NCBI RefSeq assembly: GCF_003601925.1
Contig: NZ_QZWH01000067.1
Coordinates: 1-47,353, forward strand
Length of the DNA stretch: 47,353 nt
Origin: Buttiauxella izardii
Lineage (GTDB): Bacteria > Pseudomonadota > Gammaproteobacteria > Enterobacterales > Enterobacteriaceae
Reading direction: 5' to 3'
The notes below the pieces were generated by a model. It saw only the letters and a list, made by a program, of their open reading frames with translations. It was not told where the DNA came from and ran no database searches. Every line of letters starts with the position of its first letter. The first letter of the stretch is position 1. Shown piece after piece: positions 33,456 through 44,151 of this stretch. Made by a program: the position numbers and the translations under genes.

Positions 33456-34607
33456 TCAATGCCAGCAAAAATGATGCACGACCTGCGTAATCAGTTTGCG
33501 AGTTGGCTCGATAAAACGTGTTTCGATGTATTCATCCGGCTGGTGCGCCTGGTTGATGGAACCCGGCCCCAGTACCAATGTCGGGCAAAGAGTCTGAATA
33601 AATGGCGCTTCGGTGCAGTAGTTCACCACTTCCGTTTGTGCGCCGAGTAATTTCTCAACCACTTGCACCAGCTGATGATCTTTGGCGCATTCATAGCCCG
33701 GAATAGGCGGATGCAGTTCAGAAATCGTCAGGCGGCCAGGCCATTTTTGGCTCACCGGTTCCAGCGCTTCGTTAAGCAAACCGTTCAAATCATTTAACGT
33801 CAGCCCTGGCAGCGGGCGAATATCCATATGCAATTCGCAGCAGGCACAAATACGGTTGGCGGCATCGCCACCGCTAATGTGGCCGAGGTTCAGCGTCGGA
33901 TACGGCACGGTAAACGCATCGTGGTGATAGCGCTCTTTCAGGGTGTTTTTCAGCGACATAATATGGCCGATGGCATCGTGCATCAGCTCAATCGCATTCA
34001 CGCCGCGCGCGGGATCGCTGGAATGCCCGGACTGCCCAAGAATACGAATCGCATTGGAAATGTGGCCTTTATGAGCACGCACCGGCTGCAAGGAGGTCGG
34101 TTCGCCGATAATCGCGCAATCCGGGCGCAGGCTGGTGGTTTCTGAAAAATAACGCGCGCCTGCCATTGTCGTTTCTTCATCAGCCGTCGCCAGAATATAG
34201 AGCGGCTTTTTAAGCTGGGTGACATCCACATCGCGCAACGCGTCGAGAATAAACGCAAAGAAGCCTTTCATATCGGCGGTGCCGAGGCCGTAAAGCTTGT
34301 TTTCGTGTTCGGTCAGAGTGAACGGGTCGCGCGTCCAGCGGCCATCGTCAAACGGAACCGTATCGGTATGACCCGCCAACAATAAACCGCCAGCGCCGCT
34401 GCCGGTGCTCGCCAGCATATTGAATTTATTGCGCGTACCCGGCACGGGTTGGATTTCGACATTAAATCCAAGATCGCGGAACCATCCTGCCAGTAAATTG
34501 ATTAAAGACTCATTGCTCTGATCCAACGCACTGTCGGTGGCGCTGATAGATGGAGTCGCGATCAAAGCGCGGTAAATCTCGATAAAAGGAGGTAATTTCA
34601 TCTTCAC
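33456..34607 (-). CDS. argE: N-acetylornithine deacetylase
   Basis: ArgE is a zinc peptidase-family (M20) enzyme that deacetylates N-acetylornithine to ornithine. Starting at GTG 34607, after AAGGCC, it has 383 residues as in E. coli; an ATG at 34601 would give 381. Metal-binding motifs are LAGHTDTVP and [11 protein letters not shown], and [12 protein letters not shown] contains the catalytic glutamate. It is divergent from argCBGH with ARG boxes between them, so both sides are probably repressed by ArgR with arginine. Confidence 0.97.
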   Translation of the reverse strand: MKMKLPPFIEIYRALIATPSISATDSALDQSNESLINLLAGWFRDLGFNVEIQPVPGTRNKFNMLASTGSGAGGLLLAGHTDTVPFDDGRWTRDPFTLTEHENKLYGLGTADMKGFFAFILDALRDVDVTQLKKPLYILATADEETTMAGARYFSETTSLRPDCAIIGEPTSLQPVRAHKGHISNAIRILGQSGHSSDPARGVNAIELMHDAIGHIMSLKNTLKERYHHDAFTVPYPTLNLGHISGGDAANRICACCELHMDIRPLPGLTLNDLNGLLNEALEPVSQKWPGRLTISELHPPIPGYECAKDHQLVQVVEKLLGAQTEVVNYCTEAPFIQTLCPTLVLGPGSINQAHQPDEYIETRFIEPTRKLITQVVHHFCWH

Positions 34608-34633
34608 TGTTGACAGGCCTTAGCTCGGGTTGG

Positions 34634-34672
34634 TATACATAATCATGCAGTTATATTGAATAAAAATACAAT
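34634..34672. promoter_or_regulatory. Pair of ARG boxes between argE and argC
   Basis: ATTGAATAAAAATACAAT (34655-34672) is a strong match to the 18-bp ArgR box. A weaker box at 34634-34651 lies exactly 3 bases away, the usual spacing for an ArgR hexamer operator. It is placed to control both divergent promoters. Confidence 0.85.
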
Positions 34673-34791
34673 ATTAACTGCCGTAAGGGAACCCCAGGTT
34701 CCGGTGGATTTAACCACGTAAATGTACGTTGGGTGATGGCTTACCAGCTGGCACCTTTAGCAGACACAACCTAAGAAGGTGTACAGCCGAG

Positions 34792-35796
34792 ATGTTGAAT
34801 ACGCTGATTGTTGGTGCCAGCGGTTATGCAGGCGCAGAACTTGTGACCTATTTGAATCGCCATCCTCATATGAACATAACCGCTTTGACGGTTTCAGCGC
34901 AAAGTAATGACGCAGGAAAGTTGATATCTGATTTGCATCCGCAACTCAAAGGTATCGTCGATCTGCCATTACAGCCAATGTCAGATATCAGCGAATTTAC
35001 TGACGGCGTAGACGTGGTGTTCCTCGCCACGGCCCATGAAGTGAGTCATGACCTGGCCCCGCAATTTCTGGCGAAAGGCTGTGTCGTCATCGATCTTTCC
35101 GGTGCCTTCCGCGTTAACGATGCTAAGTTTTATCAACTCTATTATGGCTTTACGCATCAGCATCCTGAACTGCTCGAGCAAGCCGTTTATGGCCTGGCGG
35201 AATGGGAAAGCGACAAACTGAAAGAAACCAGTTTGATTTCCGTTCCTGGCTGCTACCCAACGGCTTCACAACTGGCGTTAAAACCGCTGATTGAAGCGGG
35301 TCTGCTGGATTTGAACCAGTGGCCGGTGATCAACGCGACCAGCGGCGTGAGCGGAGCAGGGCGTAAGGCGGCGATTTCTAACAGTTTCTGCGAAGTCAGC
35401 CTGCAACCGTATGGCATTTTTAATCATCGCCATCATCCAGAAATCGTGACGCACCTCGGTACGCCAGTCATTTTCACTCCGCATCTGGGTAACTTCCCGC
35501 GTGGGATTCTGGCGACCATTACTTGCCGCCTGAAAGAAGGCGTGACGCAGCAGCAAGTTGCGGATGCTTTCAACGAGGCATATCAAGATAAACCATTAGT
35601 GCGCCTGTACGACAAAGGCGTGCCAGCATTGAAAAATGTGGTTGGCCTGCCGTTCTGCGATATCGGCTTTGCCGTGCAGGGCGAGCATGTGATTGTCGTC
35701 GCCACCGAAGACAATTTGCTGAAAGGCGCATCGGCTCAGGCCGTGCAGTGCCTGAATATTCGTTTTGGCTTTGCCGAAACGCAGTCTCTTATTTAA
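34792..35796 (+). CDS. argC: N-acetyl-gamma-glutamyl-phosphate reductase
   Basis: ArgC reduces N-acetylglutamyl phosphate with NADPH to the semialdehyde. The ATG at 34792, preceded by AAGAAGGTG, gives 334 residues, the E. coli length; a longer reading from 34729 has no family support. The nucleotide-binding loop GASGYAGAE is at 8-16 and the active-site Cys154 is in VPGCYPTA. It is the first gene of argCBGH and is followed 15 bases later by argB. Confidence 0.97.
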   Translation: MLNTLIVGASGYAGAELVTYLNRHPHMNITALTVSAQSNDAGKLISDLHPQLKGIVDLPLQPMSDISEFTDGVDVVFLATAHEVSHDLAPQFLAKGCVVIDLSGAFRVNDAKFYQLYYGFTHQHPELLEQAVYGLAEWESDKLKETSLISVPGCYPTASQLALKPLIEAGLLDLNQWPVINATSGVSGAGRKAAISNSFCEVSLQPYGIFNHRHHPEIVTHLGTPVIFTPHLGNFPRGILATITCRLKEGVTQQQVADAFNEAYQDKPLVRLYDKGVPALKNVVGLPFCDIGFAVQGEHVIVVATEDNLLKGASAQAVQCLNIRFGFAETQSLI

Positions 35797-35811
35797 TTAA
35801 CGCCGGGTGAC

Positions 35812-36588
35812 ATGATGAATCCATTAATTATCAAATTAGGCGGCGTGCTGCTGGATAGCGAAGAAGCGCTGGAGCGTTTGTTTACCGCGCTGGTCAACTA
35901 CCGCGAATCCCATCAACGCCCGCTGGTGATTGTGCACGGCGGCGGCTGCCTGGTAGACGAGCTAATGAAAAAACTCTCTCTGCCGGTGACCAAGAAAAAC
36001 GGCCTGCGTGTGACGCCTGCCGACCAGATTGACATTATTACCGGTGCGTTGGCGGGAACGGCGAACAAAACCTTGTTGGCGTGGGCGAAAAAGCATGGCA
36101 TCAATGGTGTCGGTCTTTGCCTCGGCGATGGCGACAGCGTCACCGTGACCAAACTCGACGAAGAGTTGGGCCATGTAGGCCTGGCGAAACCGGGTTCCGC
36201 TAAGCTGATTACCACTCTTTTGGATTCAGGTTTCCTGCCGATTGTCAGCTCTATTGGCGTGACTGCGGAAGGCGAGTTGATGAACGTGAATGCCGACCAG
36301 GCCGCAACAGCGCTGGCGGCAACACTGGGCGCAGACCTGATTCTGCTGTCAGACGTTAGCGGTATTCTGGATGGCAAAGGTCAACGTATTGCAGAAATGA
36401 CGGCGGCGAAAGCCGAGCAGTTAATCGCTCAGGGCATTATTACCGACGGCATGATAGTGAAAGTTAACGCGGCGCTGGATGCAGCACGCACGCTGGGTCG
36501 CCCGGTGGATATCGCATCCTGGCGTCACGCGGAACAGCTTCCCTCTTTGTTTAACGGCGTCGCCATCGGCACCCGTATTCTGGCCTAG
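35812..36588 (+). CDS. argB: N-acetylglutamate kinase
   Basis: ArgB phosphorylates N-acetylglutamate with ATP. It has 258 residues, as in E. coli, and belongs to the amino-acid kinase family, with [10 protein letters not shown] at the N-terminus, VHGGG for substrate binding and [14 protein letters not shown] in the ATP-binding region. Two tandem ATG codons (35812 and 35815) make the exact start uncertain by one residue. It is the E. coli short type without the arginine-sensing extension. Confidence 0.97.
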   Translation: MMNPLIIKLGGVLLDSEEALERLFTALVNYRESHQRPLVIVHGGGCLVDELMKKLSLPVTKKNGLRVTPADQIDIITGALAGTANKTLLAWAKKHGINGVGLCLGDGDSVTVTKLDEELGHVGLAKPGSAKLITTLLDSGFLPIVSSIGVTAEGELMNVNADQAATALAATLGADLILLSDVSGILDGKGQRIAEMTAAKAEQLIAQGIITDGMIVKVNAALDAARTLGRPVDIASWRHAEQLPSLFNGVAIGTRILA

Positions 36589-36618
36589 TTTAAAATTAAG
36601 TTTTTGAAGGATAAGACA

Positions 36619-37836
36619 ATGCAAAATCACGGAATCAAAAAAATCGTTCTCGCATACTCTGGCGGCCTGGATACTTCTGCCATCATTCCATGGTTGAAAG
36701 AAAACTACGGCGGCTGTGAAGTGGTCGCGTGTGTGGTGGATATCGGCCAGGATCGTGAAGACTTGCAAGGCGTTGAGCAAAAAGCCCTGCGCTCTGGCGC
36801 AACTGAATGCTACGTCGTTGATGCGCGTGAAGAATTCATCAGCGATTACGTTTATCCGGTTCTGCAAACTGGCGCACTGTACGAAGGCACTTATCTGCTG
36901 GGCACTTCAATGGCGCGTCCGTTGATCGCCAAAGCGCTGGTGGATGTGGCAAACAAAGTGGGCGCAGATGCGCTGTGCCACGGTGCGACCGGCAAAGGCA
37001 ACGACCAGGTGCGTTTCGAGTCCGCATGGGCGGCATTGGCTCCACATTTGAAAGTGGTTGCGCCATGGCGTGAGTGGAACCTGCGTTCCCGTGAAGCGCT
37101 GTTGGATTACCTGAAAGAGCGTGACATCCCGACTACCGCTTCCCTTGAGAAAATTTACAGCCGTGACGAAAACGCATGGCACATCTCGACCGAAGGCGGC
37201 GTGCTGGAAAGCCCATGGAATGCACCGAATAAAGATTGCTGGGTCTGGACTGTTGATCCTAAAGAAGCGCCAGATCAGGCAGAAGAAGTGACGGTTACGG
37301 TTAAAAAAGGCAAAGTTGTTGCCGTTAATGGCGAAACCATGAGCCCATTCCAGTGCCTGGAAACGCTGAACAAAATCGGTTCTAAGCATGGCATTGGCCG
37401 TATCGATATTGTTGAAAACCGCCTGGTTGGGATCAAATCCCGCGGCTGCTACGAAACCCCAGGAGGCACCATCATGATGGCGGCACTGCGTGGTGTTGAG
37501 CAGTTGGTTCTGGACCGCGATAGCTTCAAATGGCGTGAGCAGTTGGGCCTGGAAATGTCTTACGTGGTTTACGATGGCCGTTGGTTCGCACCGCTGCGTA
37601 AATCGCTGCAGGCGTCTGCGGAATCACTGGCAGAAGAAGTTAACGGCGAAGTGGTGCTGGAGCTGTATAAAGGCCACGTCACCGCGAAGCAGAAAAAATC
37701 TCCGAACAGCCTGTATAGCGAAGAGTTCGCAACGTTTGGCGAAGACGAAGTGTATGACCACAGCCACGCGGGCGGCTTTATTCGTCTGTTCTCGTTGTCA
37801 TCACGTATTCGCGCACTCAATGAATTGAAGAAGTAA
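36619..37836 (+). CDS. argG: Argininosuccinate synthase, short type, inside the arg operon
   Basis: ArgG condenses citrulline and aspartate with ATP to argininosuccinate. The ATG at 36619, after GAAGGAT, gives 405 residues. The N-type ATP pyrophosphatase loop AYSGGLDTS is at 12-20; [15 protein letters not shown] and [11 protein letters not shown] are typical of the short class. E. coli argG is longer (about 447) and lies elsewhere on the chromosome, whereas here the gene sits between argB and argH. This argCBGH order is known from other Enterobacterales and Vibrio. It may be the ancestral form or a replacement. Confidence 0.96.
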   Translation: MQNHGIKKIVLAYSGGLDTSAIIPWLKENYGGCEVVACVVDIGQDREDLQGVEQKALRSGATECYVVDAREEFISDYVYPVLQTGALYEGTYLLGTSMARPLIAKALVDVANKVGADALCHGATGKGNDQVRFESAWAALAPHLKVVAPWREWNLRSREALLDYLKERDIPTTASLEKIYSRDENAWHISTEGGVLESPWNAPNKDCWVWTVDPKEAPDQAEEVTVTVKKGKVVAVNGETMSPFQCLETLNKIGSKHGIGRIDIVENRLVGIKSRGCYETPGGTIMMAALRGVEQLVLDRDSFKWREQLGLEMSYVVYDGRWFAPLRKSLQASAESLAEEVNGEVVLELYKGHVTAKQKKSPNSLYSEEFATFGEDEVYDHSHAGGFIRLFSLSSRIRALNELKK

Positions 37837-37851
37837 TTTTTTAATTAATAG

Positions 37852-37922
37852 CCCTCACCCTAACCCTCTCCCCCAGGAGAGGGGACTTTCTTTTCTCCCT
37901 GTTCTGGGGGGCAGGGTGAGGG
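37852..37922. repeat. Palindromic repeat inserted between argG and argH
   Basis: CCCTCACCCT (37852-37861) pairs with AGGGTGAGGG (37913-37922), with inner complementary stretches (CTCTCCCCC and GGAGAGGGG). The whole 71-base unit is an imperfect hairpin of the same family as 298-325 and 16347-16379. It lies within the arg operon, 15 bases after the argG stop, and may affect transcript stability or readthrough to argH. Confidence 0.75.
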
Positions 37923-37954
37923 GGTACAAGACGATAATTTAATGGAGCATCACT

Positions 37955-39328
37955 ATGGCACTTTGGGGTGGACGTTTTACTCAGGCAGCAGACCAACGTT
38001 TCAAATCGTTCAATGATTCATTGCGCTTTGATTACCGACTGGCTGAGCAAGACATTGTGGGTTCTGTCGCCTGGTCCAAAGCGCTGGTTACGGTGGGTGT
38101 TCTGACTGTTGCTGAGCAGCAGGAACTCGAGCAGGCACTGAATTTCCTGCTGGAAGAAGTGCAGGCCAATCCGCAAGCGATCCTTGAAAGCGATGCGGAA
38201 GATATTCACAGCTGGGTGGAAGGTAAGCTCATCGATAAAGTCGGTGCGCTGGGTAAGAAACTCCACACTGGCCGTAGCCGTAATGACCAGGTCGCCACCG
38301 ACCTTAAACTGTGGTGCAAAATACAAATCAGCGAATTGCTGGGGGCGACTCGCCAACTGCAACAGGCGCTGGTGGAAACCGCAGAAAACAATCAAGACGC
38401 AGTGATGCCGGGCTATACGCATTTGCAACGCGCGCAGCCAGTGACTTTTGCACACTGGTGCCTGGCGTATGTTGAGATGCTGGCGCGTGATGAAAGCCGT
38501 TTGCAGAGTACGCTTGAGCGCCTCGACGTTAGCCCGTTGGGCAGCGGCGCTTTAGCGGGAACAGCATATGAAATCGACCGTGAGCAACTGGCTGGCTGGT
38601 TAGGCTTTGCTTCGGCGACCCGTAACAGCCTGGACAGTGTTTCCGATCGTGACCACGTACTGGAACTGCTTTCTAATGCTTCCATCGGTATGGTTCACCT
38701 GTCGCGTTTCGCTGAAGATCTGATTTTCTTTAATACTGGCGAAGCCGGTTTTGTTGAACTGTCTGACCGTGTGACTTCTGGCTCTTCGCTGATGCCGCAG
38801 AAGAAAAACCCGGATGCGCTGGAGCTAATTCGCGGTAAATGTGGCCGTGTACAAGGCGCGTTGACTGGCATGATGATGACGCTGAAAGGTTTGCCGCTCG
38901 CTTACAACAAAGATATGCAGGAAGACAAAGAAGGCCTTTTCGATGCGCTCGATACCTGGTTGGATTGCCTGCATATGTCCGTGCTGGTGCTCGATGGTAT
39001 TCAGGTGAAACGCCCGCGTTGTAAAGAAGCGGCTGAGCAAGGTTATGCTAATGCAACCGAGCTGGCGGATTATCTGGTCGCCAAAGGCGTGCCGTTCCGT
39101 GAAGCGCACCATATTGTGGGCGAAGCGGTGGTCGAAGCTATTCGTCAGGGCAAAGCGCTGGAAGCATTACCGCTGGCCGATTTGCAGAAATTCAGCGCCA
39201 CGATTGGTGATGATGTTTACCCGATTTTGTCGCTGCAATCTTGCCTGGATAAGCGTTCAGCCAAAGGCGGCGTCTCTCCTCAGCAGGTTGCACAGGCGAT
39301 TACCGACGCGCAACAACGGCTGGTCTAA
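37955..39328 (+). CDS. argH: Argininosuccinate lyase
   Basis: ArgH cleaves argininosuccinate to arginine and fumarate, the last step of the pathway. It has 457 residues, as in E. coli. It is a fumarase/aspartase-superfamily enzyme with [11 protein letters not shown] (107-117), the [10 protein letters not shown] region around His155, and the signature [15 protein letters not shown] at 276-290. It follows argG after 118 bases that contain a palindromic repeat, and ends with a terminator. Confidence 0.97.
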   Translation: MALWGGRFTQAADQRFKSFNDSLRFDYRLAEQDIVGSVAWSKALVTVGVLTVAEQQELEQALNFLLEEVQANPQAILESDAEDIHSWVEGKLIDKVGALGKKLHTGRSRNDQVATDLKLWCKIQISELLGATRQLQQALVETAENNQDAVMPGYTHLQRAQPVTFAHWCLAYVEMLARDESRLQSTLERLDVSPLGSGALAGTAYEIDREQLAGWLGFASATRNSLDSVSDRDHVLELLSNASIGMVHLSRFAEDLIFFNTGEAGFVELSDRVTSGSSLMPQKKNPDALELIRGKCGRVQGALTGMMMTLKGLPLAYNKDMQEDKEGLFDALDTWLDCLHMSVLVLDGIQVKRPRCKEAAEQGYANATELADYLVAKGVPFREAHHIVGEAVVEAIRQGKALEALPLADLQKFSATIGDDVYPILSLQSCLDKRSAKGGVSPQQVAQAITDAQQRLV

Positions 39329-39347
39329 ATAGCTGCAAAACAAGATA

Positions 39348-39373
39348 AGCCTGGCTGCGTGCCGGGCTTTTTT
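39348..39373 (+). terminator. arg operon terminator
   Basis: AGCCTGGC (39348-39355) pairs with GCCGGGCT (39361-39368), with one G-T pair, followed by a run of T. Confidence 0.85.
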
Positions 39374-39460
39374 GTTGGTGATGGATGGTTTGTGCGGTTG
39401 AGAGCCATTATTCAATATCAACTGTTGATAGGGATAATCGTTCATTGGTATGCTTTCTAT

Positions 39461-39480
39461 CGCCATGAGCTATCATGGCG
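39461..39480 (+). promoter_or_regulatory. Inverted repeat in the oxyR leader (OxyR-binding region)
   Basis: CGCCATGA, GCTA, TCATGGCG is an exact 8-bp stem immediately before the ribosome binding site of oxyR. The similar E. coli sequence lies in the OxyR autoregulation region. It may act as a DNA operator and as an mRNA hairpin limiting translation. Confidence 0.55.
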
Positions 39481-39494
39481 ACGGAGGATAGAGA

Positions 39495-40421
39495 ATGAAT
39501 ATTCGTGATCTAGAATACCTGGTGGCGCTTGCTGAGCATCGTCACTTTCGTCGGGCAGCGGATTCCTGCCATGTCAGCCAGCCCACGCTGAGCGGTCAAA
39601 TTCGTAAACTTGAAGATGAACTGGGTGTGATGCTGCTTGAGCGCACCAGTCGTAAAGTCTTGTTCACGCAGGCGGGTTTGCTGCTGGTGGACCAGGCGCG
39701 CACCGTGTTGCGTGAAGTAAAAGTCCTTAAAGAGATGGCCAGCCAGCAGGGCGAGGCAATGTCCGGGCCGCTGCACATTGGCTTGATCCCAACCGTTGGG
39801 CCTTATCTGTTACCGCAGATTATTCCTGAGTTGCATAAAACCTTCCCGAAGCTAGAAATGTATCTGCACGAGGCGCAAACCCATCAACTGCTCGCGCAGC
39901 TTGATAGCGGAAAACTCGATTGTGCGATACTGGCGCTGGTGAAAGAGAGCGAAGCGTTTATTGAAGTGCCGCTGTTTGATGAGCCGATGATGCTGGCGAT
40001 TTACCAGGATCACCCGTGGGCAGATCGTGACCGCGTGCCGTTGTCAGATTTGGCGGGTGAGAAGCTTTTGATGCTGGAAGACGGGCACTGTCTGCGCGAC
40101 CAGGCGTTAGGTTTCTGTTTTCAAGCGGGTGCGGAAGAAGACACGCATTTCCGTGCAACCAGTCTTGAAACGCTGCGTAATATGGTCGCTGCCGGAAGCG
40201 GTATCACATTGTTACCGGCGCTGGCTGTGCCGAACGAACGCTGCCGCGATGGCGTGGTTTATCTGCCATGTTATAAACCAGAACCGCGTCGTACCATCGG
40301 CCTGGTTTATCGCCCTGGTTCACCGCTGCGTGGCCGCTATGAGCAGCTGGCGGAGGCCATCCGCACGCATATGGATGGCCATTTTGAACCGGAGTTAAAA
40401 CAGGCGGTTCAAGCCGTTTAA
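39495..40421 (+). CDS. oxyR: Hydrogen peroxide-sensing regulator OxyR
   Basis: OxyR is a LysR-family activator of katG and other peroxide genes, switched on by a disulfide. It has 308 residues, against 305 in E. coli. The N-terminal helix-turn-helix is at about 18-37 ([20 protein letters not shown]), and the redox cysteines are at exactly 199 and 208 in [17 protein letters not shown] precedes the ATG. Its 3' end overlaps the convergent sthA by 27 bases. The E. coli small RNA oxyS, normally divergent from oxyR, is not recognisable upstream. Confidence 0.97.
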   Translation: MNIRDLEYLVALAEHRHFRRAADSCHVSQPTLSGQIRKLEDELGVMLLERTSRKVLFTQAGLLLVDQARTVLREVKVLKEMASQQGEAMSGPLHIGLIPTVGPYLLPQIIPELHKTFPKLEMYLHEAQTHQLLAQLDSGKLDCAILALVKESEAFIEVPLFDEPMMLAIYQDHPWADRDRVPLSDLAGEKLLMLEDGHCLRDQALGFCFQAGAEEDTHFRATSLETLRNMVAAGSGITLLPALAVPNERCRDGVVYLPCYKPEPRRTIGLVYRPGSPLRGRYEQLAEAIRTHMDGHFEPELKQAVQAV

Positions 40422-41795
40422 CGCCGCTACCCGATAGGCTTCCGCCATGGTCGGGTAGTTGAAAGTGGTGTTAACAAAGTACTCAATCGTGTTACCACCG
40501 CCTTTCTGCTCCATAATCGCCTGGCCGATGTGAATAATCTCGGCCGCGCGCTCACCAAAGCAGTGAATACCTAAAATCTCTTTCGTCTCGCGATGGAAGA
40601 GAATTTTTAGCGTACCCACGTTCATACCCACGATTTGTGCACGAGCTAAATGCTTGAACTGCGCCCGGCCCACTTCGTACGGTACTTTCATCGACGTTAA
40701 TTGCTGCTCGGTTTTCCCGACGGAACTGATTTCCGGGATGGTATAAATACCGGTCGGAATATCTTCAATCAGATGCGCCGTCGCTTCGCCTTTGACCATC
40801 GCTTGCGCGGCGATTCGACCCTGATCGTAAGCCGCCGATGCCAGACTTGGATAACCAATCACATCGCCAACGGCATAAATGTGCGGCTGTGCGGTCTGGT
40901 ACATGCTGTTAACTTTCAACAGACCACGACCATCAGCTTCCAGGCCGACATTTTCCAGCGACAATGAATCGGTATTACCGGTGCGTCCGTTGGCATAAAG
41001 CAGGCAGTCAGCCTTCACTTTTTTGCCGGATTTCAGCGAGACAATGACGCCGTCTTCCACGCCTTCGATGTTCTCAAACTCTTCGTTGTGACGAATAACG
41101 ACGCCGCTATTCCAGAAGTGGTAAGAGAGCGAGTCGGACATCTCTTGATCGAGAAATGCCAGCAGGCGGTCGCGGGTGTTAATCAAATCCACCTTGACGT
41201 TCATGCCACGGAAAATCGACGCATACTCGCAACCAATCACCCCCGCGCCATAAATAATGACGTGGCGAGGTTCATGGTGAAGGTTAAGAATGGAATCGCT
41301 GTCGTACACGCGCGGATGCGAGAAATCGACTTCCGGCGGGCGATACGGGCGCGAGCCACAGGCAATCAGGAATTTCTCGGCGGTGATCATTTCTACCGAG
41401 CCATCGTGGCATTCCAGCGCGATGGTGTGAGCATCAACAAAGCGTGCATCGCCCTGCAACATTTCGCAGCGGTTACGCTCATAGAAGCTCTGGCGCATAC
41501 GAGTTTGTTGGTTAATGACACTGTCGGCATGATTAAGAATGTCGGCGAAGGAAGAACGGAGAAGATGGGTGTGGTCGCTGTATAAAGGGTTTTGATTAAA
41601 TTCGATAATGCGGCTGACGGCGTGGCGGAGGGCTTTCGAGGGGATGGTTCCCCAGTGAGTACAACCGCCACCCACGTTATGGTAGCGCTCAACAACCGCT
41701 ACCCTTGCTCCAAGTTTCACCAGCCCCATTGCAGCGCCTTCGCCGCCTGGGCCGGAACCAATTACTACTGCGTCATAATCGTAGGTGTGTGACAT
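40395..41795 (-). CDS. sthA: Soluble pyridine nucleotide transhydrogenase
   Basis: SthA (UdhA) is a soluble flavoprotein that moves hydride between NADPH and NADH. It has 466 residues, as in E. coli. The FAD loop GSGPGGEGA is at 13-21; the segment [15 protein letters not shown] keeps Cys45 but has Thr where related disulfide reductases have the second cysteine, the normal condition for this enzyme. The NAD-binding motif is [10 protein letters not shown]. It overlaps the end of oxyR by 27 bases on the opposite strand and is divergent from fabR. Confidence 0.97.
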   Translation of the reverse strand: MSHTYDYDAVVIGSGPGGEGAAMGLVKLGARVAVVERYHNVGGGCTHWGTIPSKALRHAVSRIIEFNQNPLYSDHTHLLRSSFADILNHADSVINQQTRMRQSFYERNRCEMLQGDARFVDAHTIALECHDGSVEMITAEKFLIACGSRPYRPPEVDFSHPRVYDSDSILNLHHEPRHVIIYGAGVIGCEYASIFRGMNVKVDLINTRDRLLAFLDQEMSDSLSYHFWNSGVVIRHNEEFENIEGVEDGVIVSLKSGKKVKADCLLYANGRTGNTDSLSLENVGLEADGRGLLKVNSMYQTAQPHIYAVGDVIGYPSLASAAYDQGRIAAQAMVKGEATAHLIEDIPTGIYTIPEISSVGKTEQQLTSMKVPYEVGRAQFKHLARAQIVGMNVGTLKILFHRETKEILGIHCFGERAAEIIHIGQAIMEQKGGGNTIEYFVNTTFNYPTMAEAYRVAALNGLNRLF

Positions 41796-41885
41796 GGTAA
41801 GGCTTACCTGTTCTTATACATAAAAGCAACACGATGGTAACATCAACGTCATGATAACCCAATTGTCGTTGTGCTTTTTGCTGCG

Positions 41886-41907
41886 TTACGCGAGCAAGCT
41901 CGCGTAA
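41886..41907. promoter_or_regulatory. Perfect 22-bp palindrome between sthA and fabR
   Basis: TTACGCGAGC (41886-41895), AA, GCTCGCGTAA (41898-41907) is an exact inverted repeat about 90 bases from the sthA start and 80 bases from the fabR start. Its size suits an operator for a TetR-type dimer, and fabR encodes such a protein, though the known FabR sites at fabA/fabB look different. It could also be an mRNA hairpin. Confidence 0.5.
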
Positions 41908-41988
41908 ACAATCATTCACAATCCCGTATAAAACCAGTTAAGTTATTCTCTGGTATAGTGCGACGTCGATTTAAGAGATTCAGGCAAG

Positions 41989-42633
41989 ATGATGGGTGTA
42001 AGAGCGCAACAAAAAGAAAAAACCAGGCGTTCTCTGGTGGAAGCCGCGTTTAGCCAATTAAGTGCTGAACGGAGTTTTGCCAGCCTGAGTTTGCGCGAGG
42101 TCGCCCGTGAGGCTGGAATTGCGCCAACATCGTTTTATCGCCATTTTCGTGATGTTGACGAGTTGGGTCTGACCATGGTCGACGAGAGCGGTTTGATGCT
42201 GCGCCAGTTAATGCGCCAGGCTCGCCAACGAATTGCCAAAGGCGGGAGCGTAATTCGAACTTCTGTCTCAACATTTATGGAATTTATCGGTAATAATCCC
42301 AACGCATTCCGTTTGCTGTTGCGCGAGCGTTCTGGAACGTCCTCCGCATTCCGCGCCGCTGTCGCGCGTGAAATTCAGCATTTTATTGCGGAACTTGCGG
42401 ACTATCTGGAACTCGAAAATCGCATGCCGCGCAGTTTTACTGAAGCGCAGGCTGAAGCGATGGTGACGATTGTCTTTAGTGCTGGTGCCGAAGCGTTGGA
42501 CGTTGATGCCGATCAGCGTCGTCAGCTTGAAGAGCGACTGGTGCTTCAGTTACGTATGATTTCAAAAGGTGCGTATTACTGGTATCGCCGGGAGCAAGAG
42601 AAAGTGGCATTGGCTCAAATATCCGAAGAGTGA
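41989..42633 (+). CDS. fabR: Unsaturated fatty acid synthesis repressor FabR
   Basis: FabR is a TetR-family repressor of fabA and fabB that adjusts membrane unsaturation. It has 214 residues and is nearly identical to the E. coli protein over its first 180 residues. The helix-turn-helix is in [20 protein letters not shown] (about 34-53). Two tandem ATGs (41989 and 41992) leave a one-residue doubt about the start. The last ten residues differ from E. coli. yijD starts 15 bases after its stop, so they form an operon. Confidence 0.96.
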   Translation: MMGVRAQQKEKTRRSLVEAAFSQLSAERSFASLSLREVAREAGIAPTSFYRHFRDVDELGLTMVDESGLMLRQLMRQARQRIAKGGSVIRTSVSTFMEFIGNNPNAFRLLLRERSGTSSAFRAAVAREIQHFIAELADYLELENRMPRSFTEAQAEAMVTIVFSAGAEALDVDADQRRQLEERLVLQLRMISKGAYYWYRREQEKVALAQISEE

Positions 42634-42648
42634 TTGAAAGGAAGAGCA

Positions 42649-43005
42649 ATGAAACAGTTACAAGAGAGAGGTACGCTCGGGTTAGCGTTTATCGCGGGCC
42701 TTGCGATTAACGGAACGTTTGCCGCGCTGTTTAGCTCGGTTGTGCCGTTTTCTATTTTCCCCCTTATTACGCTGGTGCTGACGGTCTACTGTTTGCATCA
42801 TCGCTACCAAAACCGCACCATGCCGGTTGGCCTGCCAAGTATTGCAGCGGCTTGTTTCGTTCTGGGCGTGTTGTTGTATAGCGCGGTGGTGCGGGCTGAA
42901 TACCCGGCGATGGGTTCTAACTTCCTGCCATCGGTGCTTTCAGTGGCGTTATTGTTCTGGATTGGCTTTAAAGTCCGGGCACGTAAAACGCAGGTCGCTG
43001 AATAA
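42649..43005 (+). CDS. yijD: Inner membrane protein YijD (DUF1422)
   Basis: YijD is a small inner-membrane protein of unknown function, always found after fabR in enterobacteria. The start at 42649, after AAAGGAAG, gives 118 residues, against 119 in E. coli; an upstream reading from 42634 abuts the fabR stop and is less likely. Four hydrophobic segments are visible (about 11-30, 31-50, 63-82 and 94-108), and the tail is basic. Its pairing with fabR suggests a membrane-lipid role, but this is inference. Confidence 0.92.
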   Translation: MKQLQERGTLGLAFIAGLAINGTFAALFSSVVPFSIFPLITLVLTVYCLHHRYQNRTMPVGLPSIAAACFVLGVLLYSAVVRAEYPAMGSNFLPSVLSVALLFWIGFKVRARKTQVAE

Positions 43006-43023
43006 TTAGCTGAGCCAGAAACA

Positions 43024-43049
43024 AAAACGGACGCCGAGGCGTCCGTTTT
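43024..43049. terminator. Bidirectional terminator between yijD and trmA
   Basis: AAAACGGACGC (43024-43034) pairs perfectly with GCGTCCGTTTT (43039-43049) around CGAG, giving A- and T-tracts on both sides of the stem. The convergent genes yijD and trmA both end at it. Confidence 0.9.
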
Positions 43050-43050
43050 G

Positions 43051-44151
43051 CTATTTACGCGTTAACAACACGCCGCATTCCATATGATGCGTGTACGGGA
43101 ACTGATCGAATAACGCCAGTCGCGACACATTATGGGTTTCGCTCAGTGTTTCCAGATTTTCGCACAGCGTTTGCGGATTGCAGGAAATATAGAGAATCCG
43201 CGGGTACGCCTGCACCATCTTCACGGTGTCTGCATCCAGGCCGCTGCGCGGGGGATCGACAAAAATGGTTTCGCACTGGTAGCTTTTCAGGTCAATGCCT
43301 TTCAGGCGGTTAAACTCGCGCACGTCGTTCATCGCCTGGGTAAAATCTTCTGCCGCCATACGAATGATTTGCACGTTGTCGATTTCATTCGCTTCAATGT
43401 TGTATTGCGCGGCAGCAACTGACGGCTTGGCGATTTCAGTCGCCAGCACGCGGTTAAAGTTACGCGCCAGCGCCAGCGAGAAGTTACCGTTTCCGCAATA
43501 TAATTCCAGCAAATCGCCGCTCGAGTCTTTCGTCGCATCCAGCGCCCATTCCAGCATTTGAACGTTCATCGCCGCATTTGGCTGAGTGAAGCTGTTCTCA
43601 ACCTGGCGGTAAATCATCTCTTTACCGGCAACGGTCAAACGCTCGTCGATGAAATCCTGATCCAGCTCGATTTTGGTTTTAGTCGCACGGCCAATGAGAT
43701 GAACGTTGAAACCCTGCGCGCGCAGCTTATCGCGCAGCGCCTGGGCGTGTTCTTGCCACTCTTCATTCAGCTTGCGATGGTACAACAATGAAACAACCGC
43801 CTGGTTGCTCATTGTGGTCAGATAATCAATCTGGAAAAGTTTATAACGCAGCGCGGGAATATCACGCACGCCGTCGAGCATCGCAGGCATCAACGCGTTG
43901 ATCAGCGAACTGGCTGCCGGGAAGGTATTGACCCGAATACGCTGCTTTGTTTCCTGGTCAAACATGATGTGGTAGAGGTCGTCTTCATCGTGCCAGATGC
44001 GGAATTCAGCACGCATTCGGTAATGGCTGACCGGCGAACGGAACACCTCCGGCGCAGGCGCGGCAAAAGGCGCCATCAAGCTTTGCAAGCGGGCGACTTT
44101 TTCGGCCAGTTGCGCGTCGTATTGTTCAATCGGAAGATGTTCGGGGGTCAT
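43051..44151 (-). CDS. trmA: tRNA (uracil-5-)-methyltransferase
   Basis: TrmA methylates U54 in the T-loop of tRNAs using S-adenosylmethionine. It has 366 residues, as in E. coli. The SAM motif [15 protein letters not shown] is in the middle, VDPPRSGLD follows, and the nucleophile Cys324 is in YISCNPQTL. It is divergent from btuB across a 362-base region that mostly belongs to the btuB leader. Confidence 0.97.
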   Translation of the reverse strand: MTPEHLPIEQYDAQLAEKVARLQSLMAPFAAPAPEVFRSPVSHYRMRAEFRIWHDEDDLYHIMFDQETKQRIRVNTFPAASSLINALMPAMLDGVRDIPALRYKLFQIDYLTTMSNQAVVSLLYHRKLNEEWQEHAQALRDKLRAQGFNVHLIGRATKTKIELDQDFIDERLTVAGKEMIYRQVENSFTQPNAAMNVQMLEWALDATKDSSGDLLELYCGNGNFSLALARNFNRVLATEIAKPSVAAAQYNIEANEIDNVQIIRMAAEDFTQAMNDVREFNRLKGIDLKSYQCETIFVDPPRSGLDADTVKMVQAYPRILYISCNPQTLCENLETLSETHNVSRLALFDQFPYTHHMECGVLLTRK

